This document shows, piece by piece, positions 1 to 8,502 of a stretch of DNA of 64,000 nt. How positions within the stretch are numbered: position 1 is the stretch's first letter; every line of letters starts with the position of its first letter. The stretch comes from Candidatus Melainabacteria bacterium (GTDB lineage Bacteria > Cyanobacteriota > Vampirovibrionia > Obscuribacterales > Obscuribacteraceae): NCBI GenBank assembly GCA_016699165.1, contig CP064963.1, positions 2,728,001 to 2,792,000 of the forward strand. The letters run 5' to 3'. A program made the translations under genes and the position numbers. The notes below the pieces were generated by a model. It had not been told where the DNA came from. It saw nothing but the letters and a program-made list of their open reading frames with translations, and did no database searches.

Positions 1-584
1 GCAGCTGAAAGATAGCTGCAGAGGTGATAGCCGACGTTACCTACACCCTGGACGGCAACTTTGACGCCTTCGAAGCTTTCGCCCATTCCGGCGAATTTCA
101 AAGCGGCTTTCATACCGCGGAAAGTACCAAATGCAGTCATGTCTGAAGGATCGCCCGAACCGCCTTCGTTAGATCCACCAACAGCAGAGTCGCACACGGT
201 GCGCATTGTGTCGATATCTTTGACAGTCATGCCGACGTCTTCAGCAGTTATGTAACGGCCGTTGAGTGACTGAACCGCTTTACCAAAAGCGAGTAAAAGT
301 TTTTCGTTTTTGTCTGCTCTAGCGTCACCGATGATGACAGCTTTTCCGCCGCCTAATTTCAAACCGGCAACCGCAGCTTTGTAAGTCATACCGCGTGAAA
401 GACGAAGAACATCTTTGAGCGCTTCTTGCTCACTTGCATATTTCCACATGCGGCAACCGCCAAGGGCAGGTCCCAACACAGTGCTATGGATTCCAATAAT
501 GGCTTTAAGTCCGGTTTCCTTATCATGGAAAAAACAAACTTGTTCGTGCCCCAAAGTGCTCAAATCTTCAAAAATTCCGGTCAT
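1..584 (-). CDS. Leucine/glutamate dehydrogenase family, N-terminal part (cut by window edge)
   Basis: Amino-acid dehydrogenase of the Leu/Glu/Phe/Val family, which oxidatively deaminates branched-chain amino acids with NAD+. The visible N-terminal half carries LGPALGGCRMW, a GMTYKAAVAG stretch and the glycine-rich KLGGGKAVI segment that holds the substrate-binding lysines. The end of the visible part, AVQGVGNVGYHL, is the Rossmann GxGxxG start. The N-terminus aligns by eye with bacillary leucine dehydrogenases (IFEDL...HEQVCFF.DKETGLKAII). The ATG at 584 has GGAG about 8 bases upstream; an in-frame ATG at 599 would give five more residues but has no ribosome site. The 3' end lies outside the window. 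Confidence 0.9.
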   Translation of the reverse strand, partial: MTGIFEDLSTLGHEQVCFFHDKETGLKAIIGIHSTVLGPALGGCRMWKYASEQEALKDVLRLSRGMTYKAAVAGLKLGGGKAVIIGDARADKNEKLLLAFGKAVQSLNGRYITAEDVGMTVKDIDTMRTVCDSAVGGSNEGGSGDPSDMTAFGTFRGMKAALKFAGMGESFEGVKVAVQGVGNVGYHLCSYLSA

Positions 585-736
585 TGATGGAAACTCCATA
601 AGTTGTTACCGAAACATTTTGACATCGAAATATATGCTCACTTGAAAATCGTTATCTTATCGCAACTTTCTTGTAGAGCATGATCTAATGGGGCATTTGG
701 AGCGTTAGTCCATAGCAAGGGCAGATTAAACTCGCT

Positions 737-1507
737 TTACTTATCTGACTTCTTTCTAGCCAAATAGAGAGTAGTTGCGTAAGACAGAGTAATCAAGCCA
801 TCTTTAGAGTGTTGAGCAAACACCTCTTTAATTTCGCTCTGAGCTTTTTTTAATTGCTCACCTTCGTGCGGCATATAAGAGGTTGAAAATGCACGACCGA
901 TTAAGGCATCCAGATCGAGTGACTGCGAATTAGTGAATTCAAAAACTCCGACCATCTCAAACAAATTACTCAAAATCAAATCCTTGCCCGACGCTCCGCG
1001 CTTGAGCTCGATGGCAGGGTCATTGCTGTATTTAATAACGACATTTCCGTAAGCAGCGGTGGCTTCTATTTTATGATCGCGCTCATTCCATATAAGGGCG
1101 CAGTAACCGTCGTTTTTTAAAATTCGACTAAATTCAGCCAGCGATTCGTTGGAGCGAAACCAGTGAAAGGCCTGCGCGCATAAAACTAAATTGGCACATG
1201 AATCTGGCAAACCAGTCGCCTCTGCGGTGCCTGAGCGATACTCTACAGTGCCACCACTTGTAGTATCGTTTTCTTTAGCCTGAGACAACATGTCCTCGTT
1301 TGGTTCCACCCCAATTACATGCACACCGGCGCGAGCGAAAAGGCGAGAAGAAATACCGGTTCCGCAGCCAACATCGGCGATAGTCGAACCAGCCTTGAGT
1401 TGACCCGTCTCAAAAATGTAGTCAACAGCACTTTGGGGATAGCTTGGTCTTGATTTTGAATAAGATTGAGCCAGACCCGAAAAGCGTTCTGAAGTGGATT
1501 TTTTCAT
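737..1507 (-). CDS. Class I SAM-dependent methyltransferase
   Basis: About 256 residues with a Methyltransf_11/25-type fold. Motif I is IADVGCGTGISSRLF, followed by the acidic strand end VIGVEPNEDM and motif III-like LVLCAQAFHWF. AQAFHWF is typical of small-molecule or uncharacterised methyltransferases close to the UbiE/BioC superfamily; the substrate cannot be told from sequence. The start is set at the ATG of MKKSTSERF (1507): the longer open frame would run into the divergent TPR gene starting at 1541 and has no family resemblance before this Met. The two genes are divergently transcribed from a gap of only about 33 bases. Confidence 0.8.
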   Translation of the reverse strand: MKKSTSERFSGLAQSYSKSRPSYPQSAVDYIFETGQLKAGSTIADVGCGTGISSRLFARAGVHVIGVEPNEDMLSQAKENDTTSGGTVEYRSGTAEATGLPDSCANLVLCAQAFHWFRSNESLAEFSRILKNDGYCALIWNERDHKIEATAAYGNVVIKYSNDPAIELKRGASGKDLILSNLFEMVGVFEFTNSQSLDLDALIGRAFSTSYMPHEGEQLKKAQSEIKEVFAQHSKDGLITLSYATTLYLARKKSDK

Positions 1508-1540
1508 AAAAACTGTTTTCCGAATTGCTAGACTATAAAT

Positions 1541-2575
1541 ATGGTGCAAATGGATTTCGACTATAAAGCCTTTGGCAACGAAACAGCCCGCGAATGGCTG
1601 CGTACGTTGTTTCCATCGTCTACCGACGAGCACATAATACGTGCTTTTCTAGCAGTAGTCCAATCAGAATCTTTTGTAGACGCTCAAGATGCAGAGCGCG
1701 CAGTGGCAGCAGCCGAAATGGTGGCGCTCTCGCATGGCTTAGGCGCTACCGATAACCCGCAAGAATGTGGCATGTGGGTGAGAAGAAACAATTACAAAGC
1801 TGCGCCTGAATTAGTAACAGCCGCTGTCGAAGTAATTGAGCGCATTTTTTCTAATTCTGAACTTAAAGAACTCTGGGAAAGAACAGACGGAATGATTCAG
1901 TGGAAAACAGAAATTCATTCTCTTATAAGTCGGCTGAACAAAATTTTTAAAGCGTTGCAGGCTCCAGCTCCAGATGCTGCCCAAACTCAAGCAAAGATAA
2001 AAGCCTCACAGACTCCACCTGCCGCTCAAGCAGCTCCATCACAGCCTTCAGCTCCACCAATGTCGCCTGCAGAGAAAGCATTTAATGACGCGGTCAATTA
2101 CATTCGCACAGGCGATCATGTAAGCGCCATAGCCAATTACGACATGGCATTAACTTTCGACCCTCAATTTGTGGTCGCATACATTGGGCGAGGAACATCC
2201 AATCTTTCGCTTGGACGCTTTGAAGAAGCTCTTGCAGACATGAATGCAGCGATTGATAGCGAGCCTGACCTGAGCGAATCTTATAATTTAAGAGCACAAA
2301 TTTATTTTCAATTACGCAACTACGGGCGGTGCATTGCCGACCTCACAATTTTACTCAGCATCGAACCGGATCGCGCCGACGCTTACCTCATGCGAGGATT
2401 GGCCAACACCAATCTGGGTCGAAATATGCGCTCGATAGAAGACTATACAAAAGCAATCGAGTTAGACCAAAACAACACCAACGCTTACCTGCATCGTGCC
2501 AGAGCCTACGAGAAAGAAGGTCGTTACGATTTAGCTGGTCGTGACCAAAAACAGTACGAACGACTCTCAAGCTAG
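1541..2575 (+). CDS. TPR-repeat protein with unknown N-terminal domain
   Basis: 344 residues. Residues 1-125 form a helical domain I do not recognise. Residues about 143-175 are an Ala/Pro/Gln-rich linker. Residues about 177-340 are four to five tetratricopeptide repeats (A..AYIGRGTSNLSLGRFEEAL, AYLMRGLANTNLGR, AYLHRARAYEKEGRYDLA). TPR arrays are protein-interaction scaffolds; the partner is unknown. There is no signal peptide, so it is presumably cytoplasmic. A second ATG lies three codons in (1550); neither start has a convincing ribosome site. Confidence 0.8.
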   Translation: MVQMDFDYKAFGNETAREWLRTLFPSSTDEHIIRAFLAVVQSESFVDAQDAERAVAAAEMVALSHGLGATDNPQECGMWVRRNNYKAAPELVTAAVEVIERIFSNSELKELWERTDGMIQWKTEIHSLISRLNKIFKALQAPAPDAAQTQAKIKASQTPPAAQAAPSQPSAPPMSPAEKAFNDAVNYIRTGDHVSAIANYDMALTFDPQFVVAYIGRGTSNLSLGRFEEALADMNAAIDSEPDLSESYNLRAQIYFQLRNYGRCIADLTILLSIEPDRADAYLMRGLANTNLGRNMRSIEDYTKAIELDQNNTNAYLHRARAYEKEGRYDLAGRDQKQYERLSS

Positions 2576-2868
2576 CACGGTTGCGCTAACTATTTTTCTA
2601 TATAAAAGTAAGTGATTATTAGTGGCTTTTAAGATTTGCTAGTCATGATTATATAAATCAGGCTCACAGTTTAACTTGGTTTCATGAACCCAAAAAACTA
2701 GGTTAATAGCAATCTCTTTAAGCCAAACAAAAACAAACCACCAACTAACAAGCGCAACTGACACGAAACAGACTTTTTCTTTCACTTTTGGGTGACTGAA
2801 GTAAGCCTGCTATGCGCGTTTGGGTTCAAGAGAGAACTTTCACCATCACTCTAAGTAAGGAGAATCTC

Positions 2869-3432
2869 ATGACTGAAGTAATGCTTATCGGAGCATCTTG
2901 CCTCCTCGTTCAGGCGCTTCTGGTGCCGGCTCTTTTTCTCAGCATCGGTCGCGAGTACGGACCTGGCGGTCTCGATCTCTCGAGCATCATCGCTGCTGTC
3001 GCCGGTGGGGTGCTCGGCGTCATCATCGACCTCAACTGCAACCTGCCGTTCAGCCCCATCCTGTGGATGCTGGTCGGTCTCGTGGTCAACGGCATGATTG
3101 CCTCGACCATGCAGTCGATGATCATCAAGCAAGTCGAACGGGAAGCTCTGATGGCGCCTCGCGTACCTGCAGTCGGTCTTGCGATGTTCAGTCGCATCGA
3201 CACCTCAGGCACGGGCGTCATCCGCGCGGACCAGATCTACTCGTTCCTGCGCAAGAACGAAGTCGACGACGAAACGAGAGCGGTGCTCTCCTTCATCGCT
3301 GACACCATCGGCGGCATCGGGCATGTGGTCGACGTCATCAGTGGCGCCACCATCAGTGCGATGCCTGTCTGCATCTACGGCATCAGTCGCCGCGACTTGC
3401 AGACCTATCCTTCGCGCCGCCAAAGCGCGTAG
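2869..3432 (+). CDS. Small membrane protein with an EF-hand-like loop
   Basis: 187 residues. The start is the ATG at 2869, preceded by AAGGAG at ideal spacing; the longer frame beginning at 2812 has no such site. Residues 1-90 contain about three hydrophobic segments (MLIGASCLLVQALLVPALFL; IIAAVAGGVLGVII; ILWMLVGLVVNGMIAS). Then comes a soluble tail with FSRIDTSGTGVIRADQIYSF, which fits the EF-hand loop pattern D-x-S-G-T-G-x-I-x-x-D-Q, although the last position is Gln rather than Glu. The family is unknown to me. GC-rich C-ending codons and a strong ribosome site suggest good expression. The next gene (3512) has similar organisation. Confidence 0.75.
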   Translation: MTEVMLIGASCLLVQALLVPALFLSIGREYGPGGLDLSSIIAAVAGGVLGVIIDLNCNLPFSPILWMLVGLVVNGMIASTMQSMIIKQVEREALMAPRVPAVGLAMFSRIDTSGTGVIRADQIYSFLRKNEVDDETRAVLSFIADTIGGIGHVVDVISGATISAMPVCIYGISRRDLQTYPSRRQSA

Positions 3433-3511
3433 GGTCAAACCCACTGGATTTAACTTCCGGCTACTTCGCCTCAATCTCGAAATCACTTCTCACAAACGAC
3501 ACGGAGAAAAA

Positions 3512-3946
3512 ATGAGCGAATTCCAAAGCTTCCACAACTACCTCAAGAGCGTCGGCACATGCATCGCCATCATCGCCAGCTTGACGGTGCTCTTCGTAGC
3601 TCCGGACACTTTCTGGTTCCTCTACGTCACGGCTTGGCTCTGCATGTGCACTTTCTGCGCAGCGCTCTTCTCGCGAATCGTTCTCCACAGCGACCGCTAC
3701 GAGAGCAAATGCAACGCGCCGGTTCCCGCCTGCGCGCTTGCACTGGCGCTTCCCGTCATCTTCATCATCTTCGGTGAAGTGCTTCTACCGGCGCATCAGA
3801 TCGACGCGCCGTTCTTCTTGTCTGCGGCTATCGCCATCTACGTCGCCGGCTTCGATGTCCGCACCTACGGCATCGCAATCCCCAAGCGTCCGCTCGACTA
3901 TTCGGCGGTGATGGCGCGGATTGATTCGTCCGGCTCCATGAGCTAA
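3512..3946 (+). CDS. Small polytopic membrane protein, likely paralogue of the preceding gene
   Basis: 144 residues with ATG at 3512 and CGGAG upstream. Four hydrophobic segments are visible (ICIAIIASLTVLFVAP-like, FLYVTAWLCMCTFCAALF, ACALALALPVIFIIFGEVLL, FFLSAAIAIYVAG). The protein ends with VMARIDSSGSMS, which matches the start of the EF-hand-like segment FSRIDTSGTG in the upstream gene but stops just there. This makes it either a paralogue truncated within that motif or a natural short form. It is probably co-transcribed with 2869-3432 (80-base gap) and followed by a terminator at 4026. Function unknown. Confidence 0.7.
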   Translation: MSEFQSFHNYLKSVGTCIAIIASLTVLFVAPDTFWFLYVTAWLCMCTFCAALFSRIVLHSDRYESKCNAPVPACALALALPVIFIIFGEVLLPAHQIDAPFFLSAAIAIYVAGFDVRTYGIAIPKRPLDYSAVMARIDSSGSMS

Positions 3947-3962
3947 AGAAAGGACCACTAAC

Positions 3963-4019
3963 ATGTGGGCGCAAGCCAAACGGACCCATGTGGCCGGTGC
4001 TCAAGCCGTAATGCGTTAA
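3963..4019 (+). CDS. Possible 18-residue ORF before a terminator
   Basis: An ATG at 3963 has AAAGGA eight bases upstream and opens MWAQAKRTHVAGAQAVMR, ending at TAA just before the terminator hairpin at 4026. It sits 16 bases after the preceding gene's stop. The spacing and ribosome site look deliberate, but the size makes chance possible. Confidence 0.35.
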   Translation: MWAQAKRTHVAGAQAVMR

Positions 4020-4025
4020 CTGTGG

Positions 4026-4075
4026 AAGAAGTGCTCCTGTTTCAAATCAGGGCACTTCTTTCTACGGTTTTTTCA
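4026..4075 (+). terminator. Rho-independent terminator
   Basis: Arms AAGAAGTGC/GCACTTCTT with an inner CCTG/CAGG extension and loop TTTCAAAT, followed by a T-rich stretch ending TTTTTT. It closes the 2869-4019 unit. Confidence 0.8.
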
Positions 4076-4170
4076 CTTCAATTACTATACAACACAGTAA
4101 TTACAAACAAAAAAGACGATCAAACTCGTCGAGATTTTAACCCCAAACGAATTTGACCGCCACACGCTAA

Positions 4171-4386
4171 TTAGTCGTCTGATTTTTTAGATTCAGACTC
4201 ACGCGCGAATTTACCCTTAGCAAGACTCTCTTTAAGAGCCTTCAGGCAGCGCTTTTGTTCCTCCTCAAAATAGATGCGCTCAAAGCAACTCGGTTCGTGC
4301 GAGCCGCCGGCAAAGCTTGAATGTTGACCAGATGAATGCGATGAGTGAGAGCATTCATACTGGACTTTGAGATCTTGTGTTTTCAT
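4171..4386 (-). CDS. Small hydrophilic protein, unknown
   Basis: 71 residues beginning MKTQDLKVQYEC. The N-terminal third is Ser/His-rich (CSHSSHSSGQHSS), the middle has a Cys (EPSCFERIYFEEEQKRCL), and the C-terminus is charged. A very strong ribosome site (AGGAGGT, six bases before ATG) supports it as real. It lies 17 bases downstream of the 4404-5267 gene on the same strand and is almost certainly co-transcribed with it. The paralogous gene at 33776 has no such companion. I recognise no family. Confidence 0.65.
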   Translation of the reverse strand: MKTQDLKVQYECSHSSHSSGQHSSFAGGSHEPSCFERIYFEEEQKRCLKALKESLAKGKFARESESKKSDD

Positions 4387-4403
4387 TGTTTTACCTCCTG
4401 TGG

Positions 4404-5267
4404 TTAGTGACGAAGCCAGGGCTTATCACCCTTAGCCTCACGCGCCTTCACGTCACGAACGAAAGCGGCCTGCAGGTCGCCATTCTCGGCTTGATAGAGA
4501 GCTTCTTCATCAAGAACCGCCTGCGTACGCTTAGCCGATTCGCTCATACGCTCTTTGATGCCAGCGATGGTTTCATCGGCACTGCGACGGACTTCAGACA
4601 GAATGCCATCGAGCGTTGCGCCGAATTCTGCACGATGCTTGTCTGCAATCTCTTTCATAGAAGCGCGCAATTCCTCCCCAATGGCCTTCATCTCAGCCTT
4701 CAGCTCAGACTCGACCTTGATGAAAGTGGGATTCTTATCGATCAGTTTGTTAGCCAAACGAGTGAGCAGAAGCTTGGCCAGATTGACCGAATCAAGCGTG
4801 TTCAGCGCCAGAACATCGAGAGCATATTCAATTTCTTCGACCGACATTTTGATCAGTGGAAGCACAACATGCATTTCGTCACTGAGTGGAGTGAGAAAGA
4901 GCATGAAACGATAAGCAAGGACCGTAGCCATTTCAGAACGATACGTTTCGTCTTCCATGCGGCTCTGATCGATGTGCAAAAACTGACGCGACCATTTGCC
5001 CGGACGCGGCGCCTTCAATTTGCGAATGACCTGGCGACGGTAACGTCCGTCTTCAAGGCGTTCTTCATCAATGTCGTAAGGCTTGGGAGTGAAGAGCGAA
5101 GGCACCAGAAATTCGAGCATGGAAAGCTTGCGGAAAGATTCCTGACGATGATTCCAGAGCGAATCATCTTTGCTCGAGTGCAAAAGAACGGTGTCGAAAA
5201 GCGACTGGCAGATGCTGAAAAGGGTGGCCGACGTGCCGGTGAAAGTGGTGATTTCATTGGTAGTCAT
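4404..5267 (-). CDS. MLEFLVPS-family protein A, unknown function
   Basis: 287 residues from the ATG at 5267 (GGAG six bases upstream; an ATG four codons earlier lacks a site). It is a clear paralogue of 33776-34687. Both share, at nearly the same residue numbers, MLEFLVPS (50-57), DGRYRxxVxxKLK (72-85), RPGKWxR (88-94) and a D/E-rich DETYR segment, followed by a helical hydrophobic region. The C-terminal third (about 180-260) is heptad-like and probably coiled coil (ELKAEMKAIGEELRASM, ADETIAGIKERM). There is no signal peptide and no recognised domain. It is preceded by an unusual array of terminator-like hairpins (5309-5692). Confidence 0.75.
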   Translation of the reverse strand: MTTNEITTFTGTSATLFSICQSLFDTVLLHSSKDDSLWNHRQESFRKLSMLEFLVPSLFTPKPYDIDEERLEDGRYRRQVIRKLKAPRPGKWSRQFLHIDQSRMEDETYRSEMATVLAYRFMLFLTPLSDEMHVVLPLIKMSVEEIEYALDVLALNTLDSVNLAKLLLTRLANKLIDKNPTFIKVESELKAEMKAIGEELRASMKEIADKHRAEFGATLDGILSEVRRSADETIAGIKERMSESAKRTQAVLDEEALYQAENGDLQAAFVRDVKAREAKGDKPWLRH

Positions 5268-5308
5268 GTATGTCTCCATTTCGTTGGATACTTGGTTGTC
5301 TGTTTTGT

Positions 5309-5692
5309 CTTAAAGTGCAAAAAACGGAACTCTCATTGTGAATTCCGGGAGTTAAAGTACGAAAAGTGCATCTCTTCGCGAGATCACGGGGAGTTAAAGT
5401 ACGAAAAGCGCATCTCTTCGCGAGATCACGGGGGTTAAAGTACAGAAAGTGCATCTTTGCGCGATACCACTGGGGGTTAAAGTACAGAAAGTGCATCTCT
5501 GCGCGATACCACTGGGGGTTAAAGTACAGAAAGTGCATCTTTGCGCGATACCACTGGGGGTTAAAGTACAGAAAGTGCATCTCTGCGCGATACCACTGGG
5601 GGTTAAAGGTCAGAAAGCGGAACTCCTCAATGAGTTCACGGGGTTAGAGAGAAAACGCGATTCTTCAAAAGAAGAATACGCAGTACGTTTTT
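5309..5692 (-). repeat. Tandem array of about nine hairpin units (about 42 bp each)
   Basis: Each unit has a conserved spacer (GGGGTTAAAGTACAGAAA on the plus strand) and a stem-loop whose arms differ from unit to unit but still pair. Examples are CGGAA/TTCCG at 5325-5347, GTG(C)ATCTC/GAGATCAC in two units, GTG(C)ATC/GAT(AC)CAC in four units, GAACTC/GAGTTC near 5625 and GCGATTCTTC/GAAGAATACGC at 5657-5681. Read on the minus strand, each stem is followed by a short T-tract (TTTTTT for the unit nearest the gene, TTTT or TTTC for most others), so the array resembles a string of terminators or attenuators in the leader of the 4404-5267 gene. At the far end, the last hairpin has TTTTTT on the plus strand. 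Confidence 0.8.
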
Positions 5693-6285
5693 TAAATGCG
5701 CCTATAACAGTCGATGCCAATGCAGCAGACTGGAAAGAGCTCGGAGTAAAAATCACCCGGCAAAACTCTAGAGTGAGTTTCGCAAGCGATTTAATTTGAA
5801 AATGAAAATCAGTTTTGATGCCGATTTCCACTAGTTCAGAATTAAATTGAACAATGTAATAGTTTCGAAGCAAAACCAACTCAACATTTCCCAAGCAACT
5901 AAGAGCGCGGGTCTACTCTCTGTCGATAAGCGGCCACCAGTGAACGGTGGCGTTATCGTTGAAAGTGCCTGCGGCTGATTTGCTGGGGGTCCTAGGGGAT
6001 TGTTGGAGAATTTCCTTGAGCGAATTGTTGGGTTGGTTTTGATGTGCAACCCTACGCTTAGCCGCATCCCTACTCAAATAAATCGCTACTAATCGAAAAT
6101 CGACGAAAAAGCGTGGACGCCCCACATCTGGTGGCACTTCGGGGTGTTATCAAGTGGCACGCTTGGTATCACAATATTTGCTGGCGCAGCTCGCGCTAAG
6201 TTTGAAACCCTGTCCCACTCAGGATATACAAACTTTAGTAACAGATCTTTAGCTTTCGGGAACAAAAATAATTAGACGTATCTAG
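5693..6285. other. Gap with no supported gene
   Basis: About 590 bases between the hairpin array and the 3' end of the lipoprotein gene. Only short frames without ribosome sites or family resemblance occur. I see no clear terminator, tRNA or repeat here. Confidence 0.5.
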
Positions 6286-8502
6286 TTATCTTAAAAGTGA
6301 AAGCGAAAAGCAAACTTGCTTACCACCAGGAGTGTCGGTCAGTTCAAGATTAGACACTTCAAAATTGCTTAGCTTCCCTTTTTGACTAACCAAGTCCAAC
6401 TCGCCACTTTTGTCTAATGGAATCACCACTTTTTTCAAATGATCGAGGATGACCGTTTTCTCCGCCAATTTCACTAAGCCAGAAGAAACCTGAGACCAGT
6501 CAAGTTCGGCATCATCAGGGAAAGGAACTTTCATGGACAGGTTGTAGATTAGCTTGTTCTTCTTAGTACCACCAAAATTGTAAGTGACTTTACCTGTTCC
6601 AAAAGCCTCGCCTTTCAACTTCCAGTTTTTTGTTTCCCATTCACCGCGTTTAATAATGCCGGTTTTCTCAACTGAGCCATCCAAAAGAATATTAGCTTTG
6701 GCTTTAAATGACAGATGATCTTGGCTTACAGTTTTCATCTCAGTAATGTCAAAATTTTCTATCTGTAGCGTTTTGATAATAGCGTTTCGATATCGCCACG
6801 CCTCTTCTTCTTTTACAGTTTTATTCAAATCCATTGTGAACGCAGACGGGATTTTCTTTTTAATCGCCGCTTCCAACGCCTGTTGTGGAATGTCGATGGC
6901 GCATTTTTTTACGTCAACCAACATGTCACCATCTTTAAAATTGACATTCAAACTATCAGCAGAAACATCTGCATCATATCCATCGAGCATGCTCGACTGT
7001 CCCAAAGCAAATTTTAAGTCACTTGAAATATTGACCGAAGAGCCAGTAGTTATGAGGAATTCGCCACTCAGTTTTTCTAGTTCAATTTTTCTATTCTTAG
7101 TTTTGAGAGTGGCATTACCCACCTTAAGTGAAATGGGAAGCCTAACTTCAGTTGGTTGATTTTTATTTTGAGGATCGTTCTTTTCCAGCAACATTTCAGC
7201 AGGAAGCTTAATTGTGCTTCCATTGCCGCATTTCAAAGCAAAGCTGGAATTCTTAGCATCACAAATGAATTCGTTCAATTTAGCGTTACCGCCTGCTAAA
7301 TTAAAATCGAGACTGTCTGCTTTTCCGTAAACAACTTTGCCCACATTTACATCGGACAAAAGAAATGCAAGATGAGCTGTTTTGGTGTTGATCTCGATTT
7401 TTCCAGTAGATGCTTTGGCTGCACCAGTAGTTACAAACTTTGTAGGACGGCTGTCATCTTTGATATCAACATTGAGCATTCCTGGGATTCGACCTGGAAA
7501 ATGTCCCGTTGTTTGATGAATATCTGTCTTTAAAGTGAGGTCGGTATCAGTCATATCCATTGATGAGTAAAGATGCATATTGGGATGGCTACCACGTTTC
7601 TTTTCCCACCAGAATTCTTTGAGATCCATTTCGCCAATCTTACTTAAAGTATGCGAACGTTTATTTTTACCAAAACGAAAAGCGCAATTTTCCAGTTTCA
7701 CCGGCTCAAGTTTGGAGCCCTTAATTAAGGACAAACGCATTTTGTCGGTGAGTCGTTCGATTGCCAAATTCATTTGCAGCTGTCCGCCGTCAAACTCACA
7801 GTCTACTTTCTCGCCGATCCATTTACAGTCTGGCAAAAAATGCAAATCGAAAATGCTTGTGCCACGAAAGCTCAAATCACTCTTGACCAGCGCATCTTTG
7901 ATTTGAATACTCGAATGTTCGCCAAGATGTAATTTCTTTTTGCCGAAAGTCATGATTGAATCGGGACGCATATCAAGCTTGATTTCGTCGATTTTCAAAG
8001 ATTCGACCATGCCAGAAATTCCGCCATTGGGGACATCGAGCTGAATCAAATTAAAGAAGAACGCAGCCAATGCGCGTCCCAAGTTAAACTGCCCTTTCAG
8101 TTTTCCATCCTGCAAAGAAATATCTATCGGCACAGGTAAGTTCGCCACACTCAATTGTTTTGATGTATGCAAACTGCCCTGCGCGTTTTCAGTGTTAATT
8201 ACGTCAGGATTATCGACTGGGATTATAAGATCCAATCTAAACGAAGTTGCGTCTTTAACCGAGACCGGAACATTGTTCAGCAAGTAAGTACCCGCTTTGA
8301 ATTTACCGTTTGCTTTTATATGACAGCGAGAAGTTACTTCTGTAAGTCTACGAATGGTTGGGTCTTTAACCGGAATGTCAAAATTGGCTGCAATGGTCTG
8401 CTCTTTCTTAATTGGACTGAAAAAGCTGCAACTAGATAGTGGCACTACCATTGATAGTGCCACTACATTTAATATCATTACAAGATTAGGTTTTAGCTTC
8501 AC
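6286..8502 (-). CDS. Large putative lipoprotein, unknown function
   Basis: 738 residues starting at a GTG that overlaps the upstream stop as GTGA. The N-terminus has a basic start, a hydrophobic stretch and the lipobox LSSC with Cys at residue 25, so it should be lipidated and held at a membrane. The remainder alternates short beta-like stretches with polar turns (LNVDIKDDSRPTKF, KVGNATLKTKNRKIELEKLSG, GELDLVSQKGKLSNFEVSNL). This layered pattern resembles AsmA/DUF748-like lipid-transfer or barrel-assembly proteins in style, but I cannot assign a family. It is translationally coupled to the ferritin-like gene at 8499. Codon use is AT-rich compared with neighbours at 9-12 kb. Confidence 0.7.
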   Translation of the reverse strand: MKLKPNLVMILNVVALSMVVPLSSCSFFSPIKKEQTIAANFDIPVKDPTIRRLTEVTSRCHIKANGKFKAGTYLLNNVPVSVKDATSFRLDLIIPVDNPDVINTENAQGSLHTSKQLSVANLPVPIDISLQDGKLKGQFNLGRALAAFFFNLIQLDVPNGGISGMVESLKIDEIKLDMRPDSIMTFGKKKLHLGEHSSIQIKDALVKSDLSFRGTSIFDLHFLPDCKWIGEKVDCEFDGGQLQMNLAIERLTDKMRLSLIKGSKLEPVKLENCAFRFGKNKRSHTLSKIGEMDLKEFWWEKKRGSHPNMHLYSSMDMTDTDLTLKTDIHQTTGHFPGRIPGMLNVDIKDDSRPTKFVTTGAAKASTGKIEINTKTAHLAFLLSDVNVGKVVYGKADSLDFNLAGGNAKLNEFICDAKNSSFALKCGNGSTIKLPAEMLLEKNDPQNKNQPTEVRLPISLKVGNATLKTKNRKIELEKLSGEFLITTGSSVNISSDLKFALGQSSMLDGYDADVSADSLNVNFKDGDMLVDVKKCAIDIPQQALEAAIKKKIPSAFTMDLNKTVKEEEAWRYRNAIIKTLQIENFDITEMKTVSQDHLSFKAKANILLDGSVEKTGIIKRGEWETKNWKLKGEAFGTGKVTYNFGGTKKNKLIYNLSMKVPFPDDAELDWSQVSSGLVKLAEKTVILDHLKKVVIPLDKSGELDLVSQKGKLSNFEVSNLELTDTPGGKQVCFSLSLLR

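Noticed and set aside
4377..5438. 353-codon plus-strand frame opposite MLEFLVPS gene A
   Set aside because: The paralogue at 33776 is conserved in the other frame, proving the minus-strand reading; the plus frame has no site.
5254..5580. Repeat-containing open frames across the hairpin array (MHFLYFNPQWYRA repeats)
   Set aside because: The 42-bp unit is a multiple of three, so every frame stays open by chance. Stem-arm compensation points to RNA/DNA structure, not protein.
5309..5692. CRISPR array
   Set aside because: The 42-bp units have no unique spacers; variation is confined to pairing stem arms, and no cas genes are present.
5693..5799. Possible remnant of a secreted protein (APITVDANAADWKEL, carbohydrate-binding-like)
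   Set aside because: Too short, no start or ribosome site, and stops at 5799.
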